Shown here one piece after another: positions 1 to 5,293 of a DNA stretch of 5,293 nt. The notes beneath the pieces are model-generated. The model did not search any database. It was given only the letters and a program-made list of their open reading frames with translations, and was not told where the DNA came from. The DNA is from Acidobacteriaceae bacterium (GTDB lineage: Bacteria; Acidobacteriota; Terriglobia; Terriglobales; Acidobacteriaceae), in assembly GCA_003165095.1 (NCBI GenBank), contig PLSH01000322.1, positions 13,138 through 18,430 of the forward strand. Direction: 5' to 3'. The first letter of the stretch is position 1, and each line of letters starts with the position of its first letter. The translations under genes and the position numbers were made by a program.

Positions 1-72
1 CGCCGCCGGTCAACCTCAGGCGGCCGGCCCAACTAGCCTGCCGTCCGCATCCCGGATTCGGTAGCCGAACCT

Positions 73-1002
73 ATGTATATCTCCGAGCCCGAAGTCCGCG
101 CCGCACTCACTTATGAAGGGCTCATTCCGGCCATCCGCCAGGCCCTGATTGACTACTCTGCCGATCTTGTTGTCCAGCCGCCTCGCACCGTTCTGCGCGC
201 CGGCAACGCCGAAGGCCACCTGAACGGATGGTTTGCCGTGATGCCGGTCATCGCCGGCGACGTAATGGGCGTCAAGACAGTCACCTTTTTTCCCGGCAAC
301 GCCGTGCAGGGTCTTCACACCCACATGGCGGTCATCGAGCTTCTCCGCCGCTCCACCGGCGAGCCGCTCGCCATCATGGACGGCCGCCTGATCACCGAGA
401 TGCGCACCGCCGCTGTCTCTGCCATCGCCCTCGACGCGCTGGCTCCGCCTGCTGCGAACAGCCTCGGCATTCTCGGTTCCGGCGTCCAGGCACACTCCCA
501 TCTTGAGGCGCTGCGCATGGTGCGTCCTGCTCTCCGGGATGTTCGCATCTGGAGCCGCACAGCCGCTAACGCCGAGCGCCTTGCCCAGGAGTGCGGCGCG
601 CGCTCAGTTTCCATCGAGGAAGCCGCTGCTGCCGACGTGGTCCTCACCGTTACCGCTTCACCCCAACCCATCCTCGAAGGCCGCTGGCTCGGGCCGCACG
701 CCCTGGTGCTGGCCGTCGGAGCCTGCGGTCCCGTCCTTCGCGAACTGGACAGCGAAGCCATGCTCTCAAGCAGCGTCGTCGCCGAGTCCCGCAGCGCCGT
801 GGAACGCGAATCCGGTGACCTTCTGCTCTCGGGCGCAACGGTCTACGCTGAAATCGGCCAGATTCTCTCCGGGGCAGTTTCCGCGCCGGGCCCCGGACGA
901 GTGGTCTTCAAGTCGGTTGGCCTCGCAATCGAGGACCTTACGGCCGCTCGCCTGGTTTGGGCCCATCGCAGCCGGATCGCTGCCCAGGGCCACTCTCTGT
1001 GA
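73..1002 (+). CDS. Ornithine cyclodeaminase / mu-crystallin family NAD(P)-dependent enzyme
   Basis: A complete 309-residue protein, normal length for the ornithine cyclodeaminase/mu-crystallin superfamily of cytoplasmic, NAD(P)-dependent deaminases, imine reductases and amino-acid dehydrogenases. Arg38 (PPRT), Lys68 (GVKTV) and Arg111 (MRTAA) match the residues that hold the substrate carboxylate in the family. The Rossmann loop is GILGSGVQA at 132-140, followed by SRT at 161-163. The C-terminal family signature FKSVGLAIEDL lies at 279-289. The catalytic Asp of true ornithine cyclodeaminase, expected in the segment VGACGPVLREL (215-225), is not present, so proline formation from ornithine is unlikely. 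A ketimine or pyrroline-2-carboxylate reductase, or an alanine-dehydrogenase-like role, fits better, but the substrate cannot be read from the sequence. ATG 73 is the only start after the in-frame TAG at 34-36. No clear Shine-Dalgarno sequence precedes it. The next gene on the same strand begins 129 bases downstream. Confidence 0.9.
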   Translation: MYISEPEVRAALTYEGLIPAIRQALIDYSADLVVQPPRTVLRAGNAEGHLNGWFAVMPVIAGDVMGVKTVTFFPGNAVQGLHTHMAVIELLRRSTGEPLAIMDGRLITEMRTAAVSAIALDALAPPAANSLGILGSGVQAHSHLEALRMVRPALRDVRIWSRTAANAERLAQECGARSVSIEEAAAADVVLTVTASPQPILEGRWLGPHALVLAVGACGPVLRELDSEAMLSSSVVAESRSAVERESGDLLLSGATVYAEIGQILSGAVSAPGPGRVVFKSVGLAIEDLTAARLVWAHRSRIAAQGHSL

Positions 1003-1051
1003 GCGCGTGCAGGCCCGTTTGCGTCTAATCCGGCAGGGGCGCGCTACTCTT

Positions 1052-1085
1052 GAATCCAGGTGCAGCACGAATCCAGACTTAAAAT
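1052..1085 (+). promoter_or_regulatory. Candidate promoter region with direct repeat GAATCCAG
   Basis: The 129-base gap before the propeller lipoprotein gene contains the octamer GAATCCAG twice (1052-1059 and 1069-1076), with starts 17 bases apart. A TAAAAT hexamer (1080-1085, 5 of 6 matches to the sigma-70 -10 box) follows. No good -35 element sits at the right distance: TTGAAT at 1050-1055 leaves a 24-base spacer. A repeated activator or repressor site next to a weak promoter is possible, but this is a visual guess. Confidence 0.25.
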
Positions 1086-1120
1086 CCCGGCGGAGATAAA
1101 TGGGCCGCTGATCGGCGACT

Positions 1121-1126
1121 GAGGAG
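1121..1126 (+). promoter_or_regulatory. Ribosome binding site deciding the start of the propeller lipoprotein gene
   Basis: GAGGAG lies five bases before ATG 1132, a normal Shine-Dalgarno distance. An alternative in-frame GTG at 1126 overlaps this motif and would add only two residues, so ATG 1132 is preferred. Confidence 0.7.
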
Positions 1127-1131
1127 TGACG

Positions 1132-2310
1132 ATGAAGATCGGAAAATTCGCACGGCTACTACTGGCGGTAACCCCCTTTTTAGCCGGATGCGGTAATTTC
1201 TGGCAGCCTCCCAGCGGCTCAACAGGCACGGGCACCACGACGACAACCCTGTCCAGCGGTAATTTCTATGTGCTGAATCTGGCGACGAGACAGATTGTCG
1301 GCTACAACATCAACTCCGGCTCACTGAACCAGATCGGCGCCTACACGCTTTCCTCCGCTCCTAACGCGATCGCGATTGCGCCGAGCGGCAAGTTTCTGTA
1401 TGTGAGCACCGTGACCGGGATCTACCTCTATACCATCGCTTCCAACGGCGCACTGACCATCGGCTACAGCGGAAACGTAGTCTCGTCCGACCCGGCGGCG
1501 GCCATCGCAGTCGACACGACCGGCGGTTGGCTGCTCGATGCGATCGAGGGAACCAGCGGATTCACGTTGGCTGCAAATCCCATCAGTTCCGATGGCTTGA
1601 TTACGGGGGCTGCTGTGGCGAAAAGCTACGGCATTAACAATGCGGCGGTTCATCAAATGGCCATCTCCGGCGACGACGCCAACATTTTTGTGACGCTGGG
1701 AACGGTGGGCACCGCGGTGATTTCATTTAACTCAAGCAATGCCGAGCCTCTGGCTAACAGCGTCTCCACGATTGCAGTGGCGAATACCGGAGGCTCCGCG
1801 CTATCGGTGGCGGTTGATCCGTCGACGTCGCCACGCCTCTTCTACATCGGCGAGACGCTCGGGGACTCCGCGGGCACCTCCGGCGGATTGCGGGTCTTCA
1901 ACTATAGTTCGCTTGGGGCCTCAGGAGGGCTCACCCAGGCTTCGGGCTCGCCCATCGCCAGCGGCGGACTCGCGCCGAACACCATCCTGGCCATTGCCTC
2001 AGGCGACTACGTGTACGCGGGCAACGGCACAGGCCCCACCAGCGCGGGCAACATCACGGGCTTTTCCGTCACTTCGAGTGGGGGCATCTATACCGTTGCG
2101 ACAGGCAGCACCGTTGCGGCCGGAACTCAACCGTACGGCTTGGCTGAGGACAGCGACTCCCACTTTGTGCTGGCAGTTGCAGAGGGCGGCAACTCCGACC
2201 TCACGGCATATATCTTCGACACCACGACCGCGGGCCAACTGGACGTCTCGCTTACATCCACGACTGGAACCGATCCTACCGAAGCCGTTGCGGTTGCCGC
2301 GGCACCGTGA
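1132..2310 (+). CDS. Seven-bladed beta-propeller lipoprotein, lactonase/YVTN-like
   Basis: A complete 392-residue secreted lipoprotein. It has a short charged N-terminus (MKIGKFAR), a hydrophobic stretch, and a lipobox L17-A18-G19-C20. Cys20 would be lipidated, and the following Gly-Asn gives no inner-membrane retention Asp. A Ser/Gly/Thr-rich linker (about 28-42) leads into the propeller. The rest divides into seven repeats of about 43-60 residues, near 42-84, 85-128, 129-179, 180-229, 230-289, 290-340 and 341-392. Most blades open with a hydrophobic strand (NFYVLNL, KFLYVST, NIFVTLG, RLFYIGE, DYVYAGN), carry a GYNI/LYTI/ISFN/GFSV-type strand, and end in a small-residue strand such as AIAIAP, AIAVD or LSVAVD. 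This resembles the 6-phosphogluconolactonase-like/YVTN propellers. No catalytic residues can be assigned, so lactonase activity is not claimed; a binding or scaffold role in the envelope is equally likely. The composition is poor in charged residues and rich in Ser, Thr, Gly and Ala, typical of exported propellers. Confidence 0.85.
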   Translation: MKIGKFARLLLAVTPFLAGCGNFWQPPSGSTGTGTTTTTLSSGNFYVLNLATRQIVGYNINSGSLNQIGAYTLSSAPNAIAIAPSGKFLYVSTVTGIYLYTIASNGALTIGYSGNVVSSDPAAAIAVDTTGGWLLDAIEGTSGFTLAANPISSDGLITGAAVAKSYGINNAAVHQMAISGDDANIFVTLGTVGTAVISFNSSNAEPLANSVSTIAVANTGGSALSVAVDPSTSPRLFYIGETLGDSAGTSGGLRVFNYSSLGASGGLTQASGSPIASGGLAPNTILAIASGDYVYAGNGTGPTSAGNITGFSVTSSGGIYTVATGSTVAAGTQPYGLAEDSDSHFVLAVAEGGNSDLTAYIFDTTTAGQLDVSLTSTTGTDPTEAVAVAAAP

Positions 2311-2315
2311 AAACA

Positions 2316-2350
2316 GGGGTCAGGGATCAGGGATCGGTGGTCCGTGGTGC
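2316..2350 (+). repeat. Degenerate heptamer tandem repeat, array 1
   Basis: Five consecutive 7-base units are seen: GGGGTCA, GGGATCA, GGGATCG, GTGGTCC and GTGGTGC. The array begins five bases after the stop codon of the propeller lipoprotein gene and fills nearly half of the 80-base gap before the next gene. It shares its unit with two further arrays at 3586-3675 and 4055-4096. Confidence 0.7.
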
Positions 2351-2390
2351 TCTGCCAAGTGCTATGCTCTAACAGAACGCTCCCCTGGCT

Positions 2391-3584
2391 GTGTTCATTC
2401 ATCCTCCAATCTTCTTCGTCTCTCAATTCCGGCGGCTTCGATCCATTCCCATGGTTTATTGCCTGGCTCTGTGCCTGCCGGCATTGGTCTGCGGCTGCAA
2501 CCGCTTTCACCCGCAGCAGAAGCAGATGGTGTACGTTTCCGCCCGCCAGATGTATCTTCACGACCGGGTCGCGGCCGTCTCCAATCGCGTAGCCGAGGTG
2601 GTGAACGGCCAGCCGCTCGAGGTTCTGGAGCACGGGCGGCGCTTCCTCAAAGTGAAGACCGAAAAGAACGAGACCGGCTGGATCGAGGACCGCGCGGTCA
2701 TCGATTCGAAGGCATACGATTCGTTCGTCCAGCTCGCCGAGGAACATAAGCAAGATCCCGTTGCAGCCACGGCGGTGTTGCGCGACGACCTTTACATGCA
2801 CCTGCTGCCGGGGCGGGAAACGGAGCATTTTTACCTGGTCCCCGGTAACGCCAAGGTCCAGCTTCTGGCCCGCGCCTCGGTGGCCAAGGCCGCCGCGCCT
2901 GGGTACGCACCGCTGGCCAGGCTTGCCGCGCCGAAACCGCCGCAGAAAACCAAGTCTGCAAATCCAAATGCCGCGGACGTCCCGGGCCAACCGGAAGCTC
3001 CTCCGCCGGTGATGGAAGACTGGTGGCTGGCGCGCGACAGCCAGGGTCACACCGGATGGCTGATCGCCAGCCGTTTTGACGTCGACGTTCCCGACGCGAT
3101 CGGCGAATTTGGTGAAGGCCAGCGCTTTGTGGGCGCTTACCAGTTGACCAAAGTCAACGATCCCGACGCCGAAACCGCCGACCACCAGGTTCCCGAATAC
3201 CTTACGGTGCTTGCACCGACAAAAGCAGGCCTGCCCTTCGACTTCGACCAGATCCGCGTTTTTACATGGAGCCTGAGGCACCATCGCTACGAGACTGCAT
3301 TCCGACTTCATCCGATCCAGGGGTATCTTCCCGTTCGCGTCTTCACCCAGGCCACGCCTTCGGGCAGCGTTCCGGCATTCAGCTTTGTGCTGGCCGCGAG
3401 CCCCGACGTCTCCACCGATCCCGCGACCGGCATCACTCGGCCCGCAGCCGCGCGCACGATCGATTACGAAATGATCGACACGCAGGTGAAGCGCATCGGC
3501 CCCGACATGGCGCCGATCCAGATTACGCATGAGGGCGAAAAGAAGACCGAAGGGAAAAAGGTGGAGAAAAAGAAGCGGAGATGA
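2391..3584 (+). CDS. SH3-domain lipoprotein with unrecognised C-terminal domain
   Basis: A 397-residue protein from GTG 2391. The N-terminus has basic residues (FRRLR, 13-17), a hydrophobic stretch, and a likely lipobox V33-C34-G35-C36 with Cys36 lipidated; Cys at -2 is unusual. ATG 2451 (residue 21) is an alternative start giving 377 residues, but it removes the basic n-region. Neither start has a clear Shine-Dalgarno sequence, and the frame is closed by TAA at 2370-2372. Residues about 45-105 look like a bacterial SH3 domain (T95-G96-W97 in the ETGWIED strand). Residues about 125-230 look like a second, with a matching T221-G222-W223 but interrupted by an Ala/Pro/Lys-rich insert (about 160-205). 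The segment 244-365 is not recognised. The tail 383-397 is strongly basic ([15 protein letters not shown]). SH3-like modules of this type often bind cell-wall or periplasmic ligands; that role here is inferred. Confidence 0.8.
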   Translation: MFIHPPIFFVSQFRRLRSIPMVYCLALCLPALVCGCNRFHPQQKQMVYVSARQMYLHDRVAAVSNRVAEVVNGQPLEVLEHGRRFLKVKTEKNETGWIEDRAVIDSKAYDSFVQLAEEHKQDPVAATAVLRDDLYMHLLPGRETEHFYLVPGNAKVQLLARASVAKAAAPGYAPLARLAAPKPPQKTKSANPNAADVPGQPEAPPPVMEDWWLARDSQGHTGWLIASRFDVDVPDAIGEFGEGQRFVGAYQLTKVNDPDAETADHQVPEYLTVLAPTKAGLPFDFDQIRVFTWSLRHHRYETAFRLHPIQGYLPVRVFTQATPSGSVPAFSFVLAASPDVSTDPATGITRPAAARTIDYEMIDTQVKRIGPDMAPIQITHEGEKKTEGKKVEKKKRR

Positions 3585-3585
3585 C

Positions 3586-3675
3586 GGGAGCAGGGACCGA
3601 GGGAACAATAGGAAAAGGGAACAAGGGAAAAAGGGACCAAGGGAACAGTGGTCAGGGCATAGGGACGAACGGACA
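3586..3675 (+). repeat. G-rich 7-8 base tandem repeat, array 2, with G-quadruplex motif
   Basis: About eleven units begin with GGG or a variant, at 7-8 base intervals with one longer gap: GGGAGCA, GGGACCGA, GGGAACAA, GGGAAAAA, GGGACCAA, GGGAACA, GTGGTCA, GGGCATA and GGGACGAA among them. It begins one base after the stop codon of the SH3 lipoprotein gene, so it would form the start of that transcript's 3' end. At 3617-3643 four GGG tracts are separated by exactly five bases each, meeting the usual G-quadruplex rule. The unit GTGGTCA (3648-3654) is identical to the unit of array 3. Confidence 0.7.
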
Positions 3676-3778
3676 TTGCGTCGCCTTGCGGAGCGGACGC
3701 TTGGTAGCTGGCGCGGCTGGGCATGATTTGACTACGCTCCTTTTGATTCATACATGGTCTGCCCGGTCCATACCCTCC

Positions 3779-3798
3779 GGGGGTACGGGGGTGCCCCC
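3779..3798. repeat. GC-rich hairpin, 8-bp stem with GGGG loop
   Basis: GGGGGTAC (3779-3786) pairs with GTGCCCCC (3791-3798) around a GGGG loop. All eight pairs form, one of them a G-T wobble. The C-run continues to 3802. No T-tract follows on either strand, so this is not a textbook intrinsic terminator. It may mark the edge of a dispersed palindromic repeat or slow polymerase between the convergent genes. Confidence 0.5.
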
Positions 3799-3845
3799 CC
3801 CCATCCCTGCAAAGAAGCCGTTTGTTTTCAGCGGTATGCAAAATT

Positions 3846-3940
3846 GGCGTCGCCGCAGCTACTTGATTCTGCGGGAGTTGACTTGCAGATACCTCTGCAG
3901 CAAGGGGTTACGGGCATTTTTGAACTGAAGCTGCGACGCC
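3846..3940. repeat. Nested inverted repeat, possible structured RNA or palindromic element
   Basis: The outer arms are 3846-3860 (GGCGTCGCCGCAGCT) and 3929-3940 (AGCTGCGACGCC). They pair over 12 bp with only a three-base bulge (3854-3856). The 68-base interior contains a perfect 6-bp hairpin, TGCAGA (3884-3889) and TCTGCA (3894-3899), closed by a TACC loop. No known RNA family is recognised. A REP/MITE-like repeat or an unknown structured RNA would both fit. Confidence 0.4.
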
Positions 3941-4054
3941 GGAGGGCGGTGAGCCTCTTACGTTGCTTCTCTATTTACGATTGTGCGCCAACTGGGGAAT
4001 TAATCTGCAAAAGAAGCTGAGAAAGTTTTTGCGGGGTGGGTGTGGTGAATCCGA

Positions 4055-4096
4055 GTGGTCAGTGGTCAGTGGTCAGGAATCAGGGACTCGGGGCTA
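4055..4096 (+). repeat. Heptamer tandem repeat, array 3
   Basis: Three perfect copies of GTGGTCA (4055-4075) are followed by three diverged units, GGAATCA, GGGACTC and GGGGCTA. The array ends 18 bases before the stop codon of the minus-strand aroD-aroE gene, so it lies in that gene's 3' region, with the C-rich strand in its transcript. The unit matches arrays 1 and 2. Confidence 0.75.
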
Positions 4097-4114
4097 AGAA
4101 GTGGGGGAGCTCTC

Positions 4115-5293
4115 TTACGGGTGCTTGCGCAGGGCAAGCTCTACTGCGCGCTGCATTTCGGCTTCGGGGGCGGGTTTGCCGGTCCAGATTTCGAATTGGC
4201 GTGCGCCCTGGTGGGCGAACATTTCAAGGCCGCTGATGACCGCGAGGCCGCGCGAGCGCGCCAGCGCCAGGAGCGGGGTTTCGAGCGGGTTGTAGACCAT
4301 GTCGAAGACCAGGGCGGCATTGAGTTCGTTTTCTTTCAGCGGCAGCGCCTGCTTGACACCGACCATGCCGCAGGGGGTGGTGTTGACGATGGCGTCGAAC
4401 TTGTTTTTGGCGAGCAGATCCAGCTTGAGTGCTTTGGCTTTGGCCTTGCGTGCCAGGGATACGGCTTTTTCGTGGGTGCGGTTGGCGATGAAGACCTCCG
4501 CGCCCTGCTCGACGAGGCCAAAGACCGCTGCCCGCGCGGCTCCGCCCGCGCCCAGAACCAGGATGCGCGCGCCCTTGATTTTCATGCGTTTTTCGAGCGG
4601 GCGGACCACGCCGGCCACGTCAGTGTTGAAGCCGTAGAGCTTGCCGTCGGCGCCGGTGCGCAGCGTGTTGCATGCGCCGATGCGGGCGGTGAGCGGATCC
4701 ATATTGGCGAGGTGGGGCAGCACCTGCTGTTTGAGAGGCATGGTGACAGAGACGCCGGCGAGAGGCAGGTCGCGGATGAGGGTGAGCAGGTCGTCGAGAT
4801 CCTTGACCTTGAGGGGCAGCATGACGGCGTTGACGCTTTCGCGGCGGAAGGCCGTGTTGTGCATGAGGGGCGAGAGCGAGTGGCCGATGGGATTGCCGGC
4901 CACGCCGAAGATGCGGGTTGCCTGGTCGAGCTGCTCGACGCGATAGAGGTCGACGAGGGCGCGGACAGTGGCCTGGCCGGGAGCGGTCTCCTCACCCTCG
5001 CCGGAAGCGGCAAAGGTGAAGGCCGCGCCGGCGCGAGGGCCGAGGACGCGGCTGACCAGGCCCTCCTCGCCCATGGCGATGCCGACTACCTGGGCGAGCA
5101 GCGACTGGTTCTCAATGAGGCGGAGCACGGCGAGGTTGTCGGCCAGGCTGCGGGCGGTGGAAACGACCTTAACAAAATCGGGATCGAAGGCCTCGATGCG
5201 CTCGGCGGCCTTTTCAAGGCCCTTGGTGCGGGTAAAGTCGTGGGAGCTGATGAGCAGCGCGGCGCCGGCCGCGCGCAAGGCGGCGCGGAATTT
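4115..5293 (-). CDS. aroDE: Bifunctional 3-dehydroquinate dehydratase (type I) / shikimate dehydrogenase, 5' end beyond window
   Basis: Shikimate pathway, cytoplasmic: the first domain dehydrates 3-dehydroquinate, the second reduces 3-dehydroshikimate to shikimate with NADPH. The frame stays open to the window edge, leaving 392 residues (numbered here from the edge). The type I dehydratase remnant keeps His18 (ISSHDF), the Schiff-base Lys42 (FVKVV), Arg82 (VSRV) and the APGQ loop with Gln107. The spacing matches the known catalytic His/Lys/Arg/Gln order. After a short linker, AroE starts at FGVAGNP (about 129). It has the shikimate-binding SLSP (139-142), catalytic Lys188 (VTMPLK), Asn209 (ACNTL), catalytic Asp225 (FNTD), the dinucleotide loop GAGGAAR (248-254), NRT (271-273) and the C-terminal Gln362 region before QFEIWTG. 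All expected residues of both domains in view are intact. Roughly 125-140 N-terminal residues of the dehydratase should lie beyond 5293. The TTG at 5278 is an internal Leu codon, not the start. The gene converges on the SH3 lipoprotein gene. Confidence 0.93.
   Translation of the reverse strand, partial: KFRAALRAAGAALLISSHDFTRTKGLEKAAERIEAFDPDFVKVVSTARSLADNLAVLRLIENQSLLAQVVGIAMGEEGLVSRVLGPRAGAAFTFAASGEGEETAPGQATVRALVDLYRVEQLDQATRIFGVAGNPIGHSLSPLMHNTAFRRESVNAVMLPLKVKDLDDLLTLIRDLPLAGVSVTMPLKQQVLPHLANMDPLTARIGACNTLRTGADGKLYGFNTDVAGVVRPLEKRMKIKGARILVLGAGGAARAAVFGLVEQGAEVFIANRTHEKAVSLARKAKAKALKLDLLAKNKFDAIVNTTPCGMVGVKQALPLKENELNAALVFDMVYNPLETPLLALARSRGLAVISGLEMFAHQGARQFEIWTGKPAPEAEMQRAVELALRKHP

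Larger units (their letters stand above)
3676..4054. other. Convergent intergenic region without a supported gene
   Basis: Between the SH3 lipoprotein gene and the oppositely oriented aroD-aroE gene I see no credible coding sequence. Small open frames exist here (for example 3754-4020), but they have no ribosome binding site, cross the repeat and hairpin structures, and have an unnatural composition. The stretch is more AT-rich in its second half than the flanking genes. It contains a GC hairpin (3779-3798), a nested inverted repeat (3846-3940), and four copies of a TGCAAA-like word (3808, 3837, 3884, 4006). No classical stem plus T-tract terminator was found on either strand, although some termination signal is expected between convergent genes. 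Confidence 0.6.

Noticed and set aside
1..64. Possible 3' end of an upstream gene, with one plus frame ending at TAG 62-64
   Set aside because: Only about 20 codons are visible, Ala/Pro/Ser-rich and without any recognisable motif; another frame ends at TAG 34-36, so the choice is arbitrary.
1739..2749. A 336-codon plus-strand open frame overlapping two genes
   Set aside because: It is Arg/Pro/Ser-rich and in a different frame from two genes that have clear signal peptides and domains; a frame shadow.
2127..3608. A 493-codon open frame on the minus strand
   Set aside because: It lies antisense to both the propeller and SH3 lipoprotein genes, has an Arg/His/Gly-rich shadow composition with no domain, and is explained by GC-rich third positions of the real genes.
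3846..3940. Integron attC site
   Set aside because: Size and folded shape are similar, but no GTTRRRY/RYYYAAC core pair is found at the arms, and there is no integrase or cassette context.
3581..4020. Small plus-strand open frames in the convergent intergenic region
   Set aside because: No ribosome binding site, and they run through tandem repeats and hairpins with no recognisable protein pattern.
4007..4032. GCAAAA/TTTTGC hairpin as a terminator for either convergent gene
   Set aside because: A weak 6-bp, AT-rich stem with a 14-base loop and no suitable T-tract after it.
4055..4096. CRISPR-like repeat array
   Set aside because: The units are 7 bases with no spacers; this is a simple tandem repeat.

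Overview
The window looks like chromosomal DNA from a GC-rich member of the Acidobacteriota (Terriglobia-like). This rests on three things: an AroD-AroE fusion of the kind known from that phylum, a lactonase-type beta-propeller lipoprotein, and an SH3-domain lipoprotein. No rRNA or other marker gene is present, so the placement is an inference.

Layout: (1) 73-1002 (+) is a complete gene of the ornithine cyclodeaminase/mu-crystallin family. It has the substrate-carboxylate and dinucleotide-binding motifs but lacks the catalytic Asp of true ornithine cyclodeaminase. (2) 1132-2310 (+) is a secreted lipoprotein that divides into seven propeller repeats. (3) 2391-3584 (+) is a second probable lipoprotein with two bacterial SH3-like segments, an unrecognised C-terminal domain and a lysine-rich tail. 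(4) 3585-4114 is a 530-base convergent intergenic region with no convincing gene. It holds G-rich short tandem repeats, a strong GC hairpin, a larger nested inverted repeat and recurring TGCAAA words. (5) 4115-5293 (-) is the 3' part of a bifunctional 3-dehydroquinate dehydratase/shikimate dehydrogenase gene, cut by the window edge.

The three plus-strand genes do not form an obvious pathway. The two lipoproteins both act in the cell envelope, while the first gene and the aroD-aroE fusion are cytoplasmic amino-acid or aromatic metabolism enzymes. The most distinctive non-coding signal is a family of degenerate 7-8 base G-rich repeats (GTGGTCA, GGGATCA, GGGAACA and similar). They occur as three arrays, each lying just past the 3' end of a gene. 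I found no phage, transposase, CRISPR, tRNA or defence-system genes, and no clear new multi-gene system.
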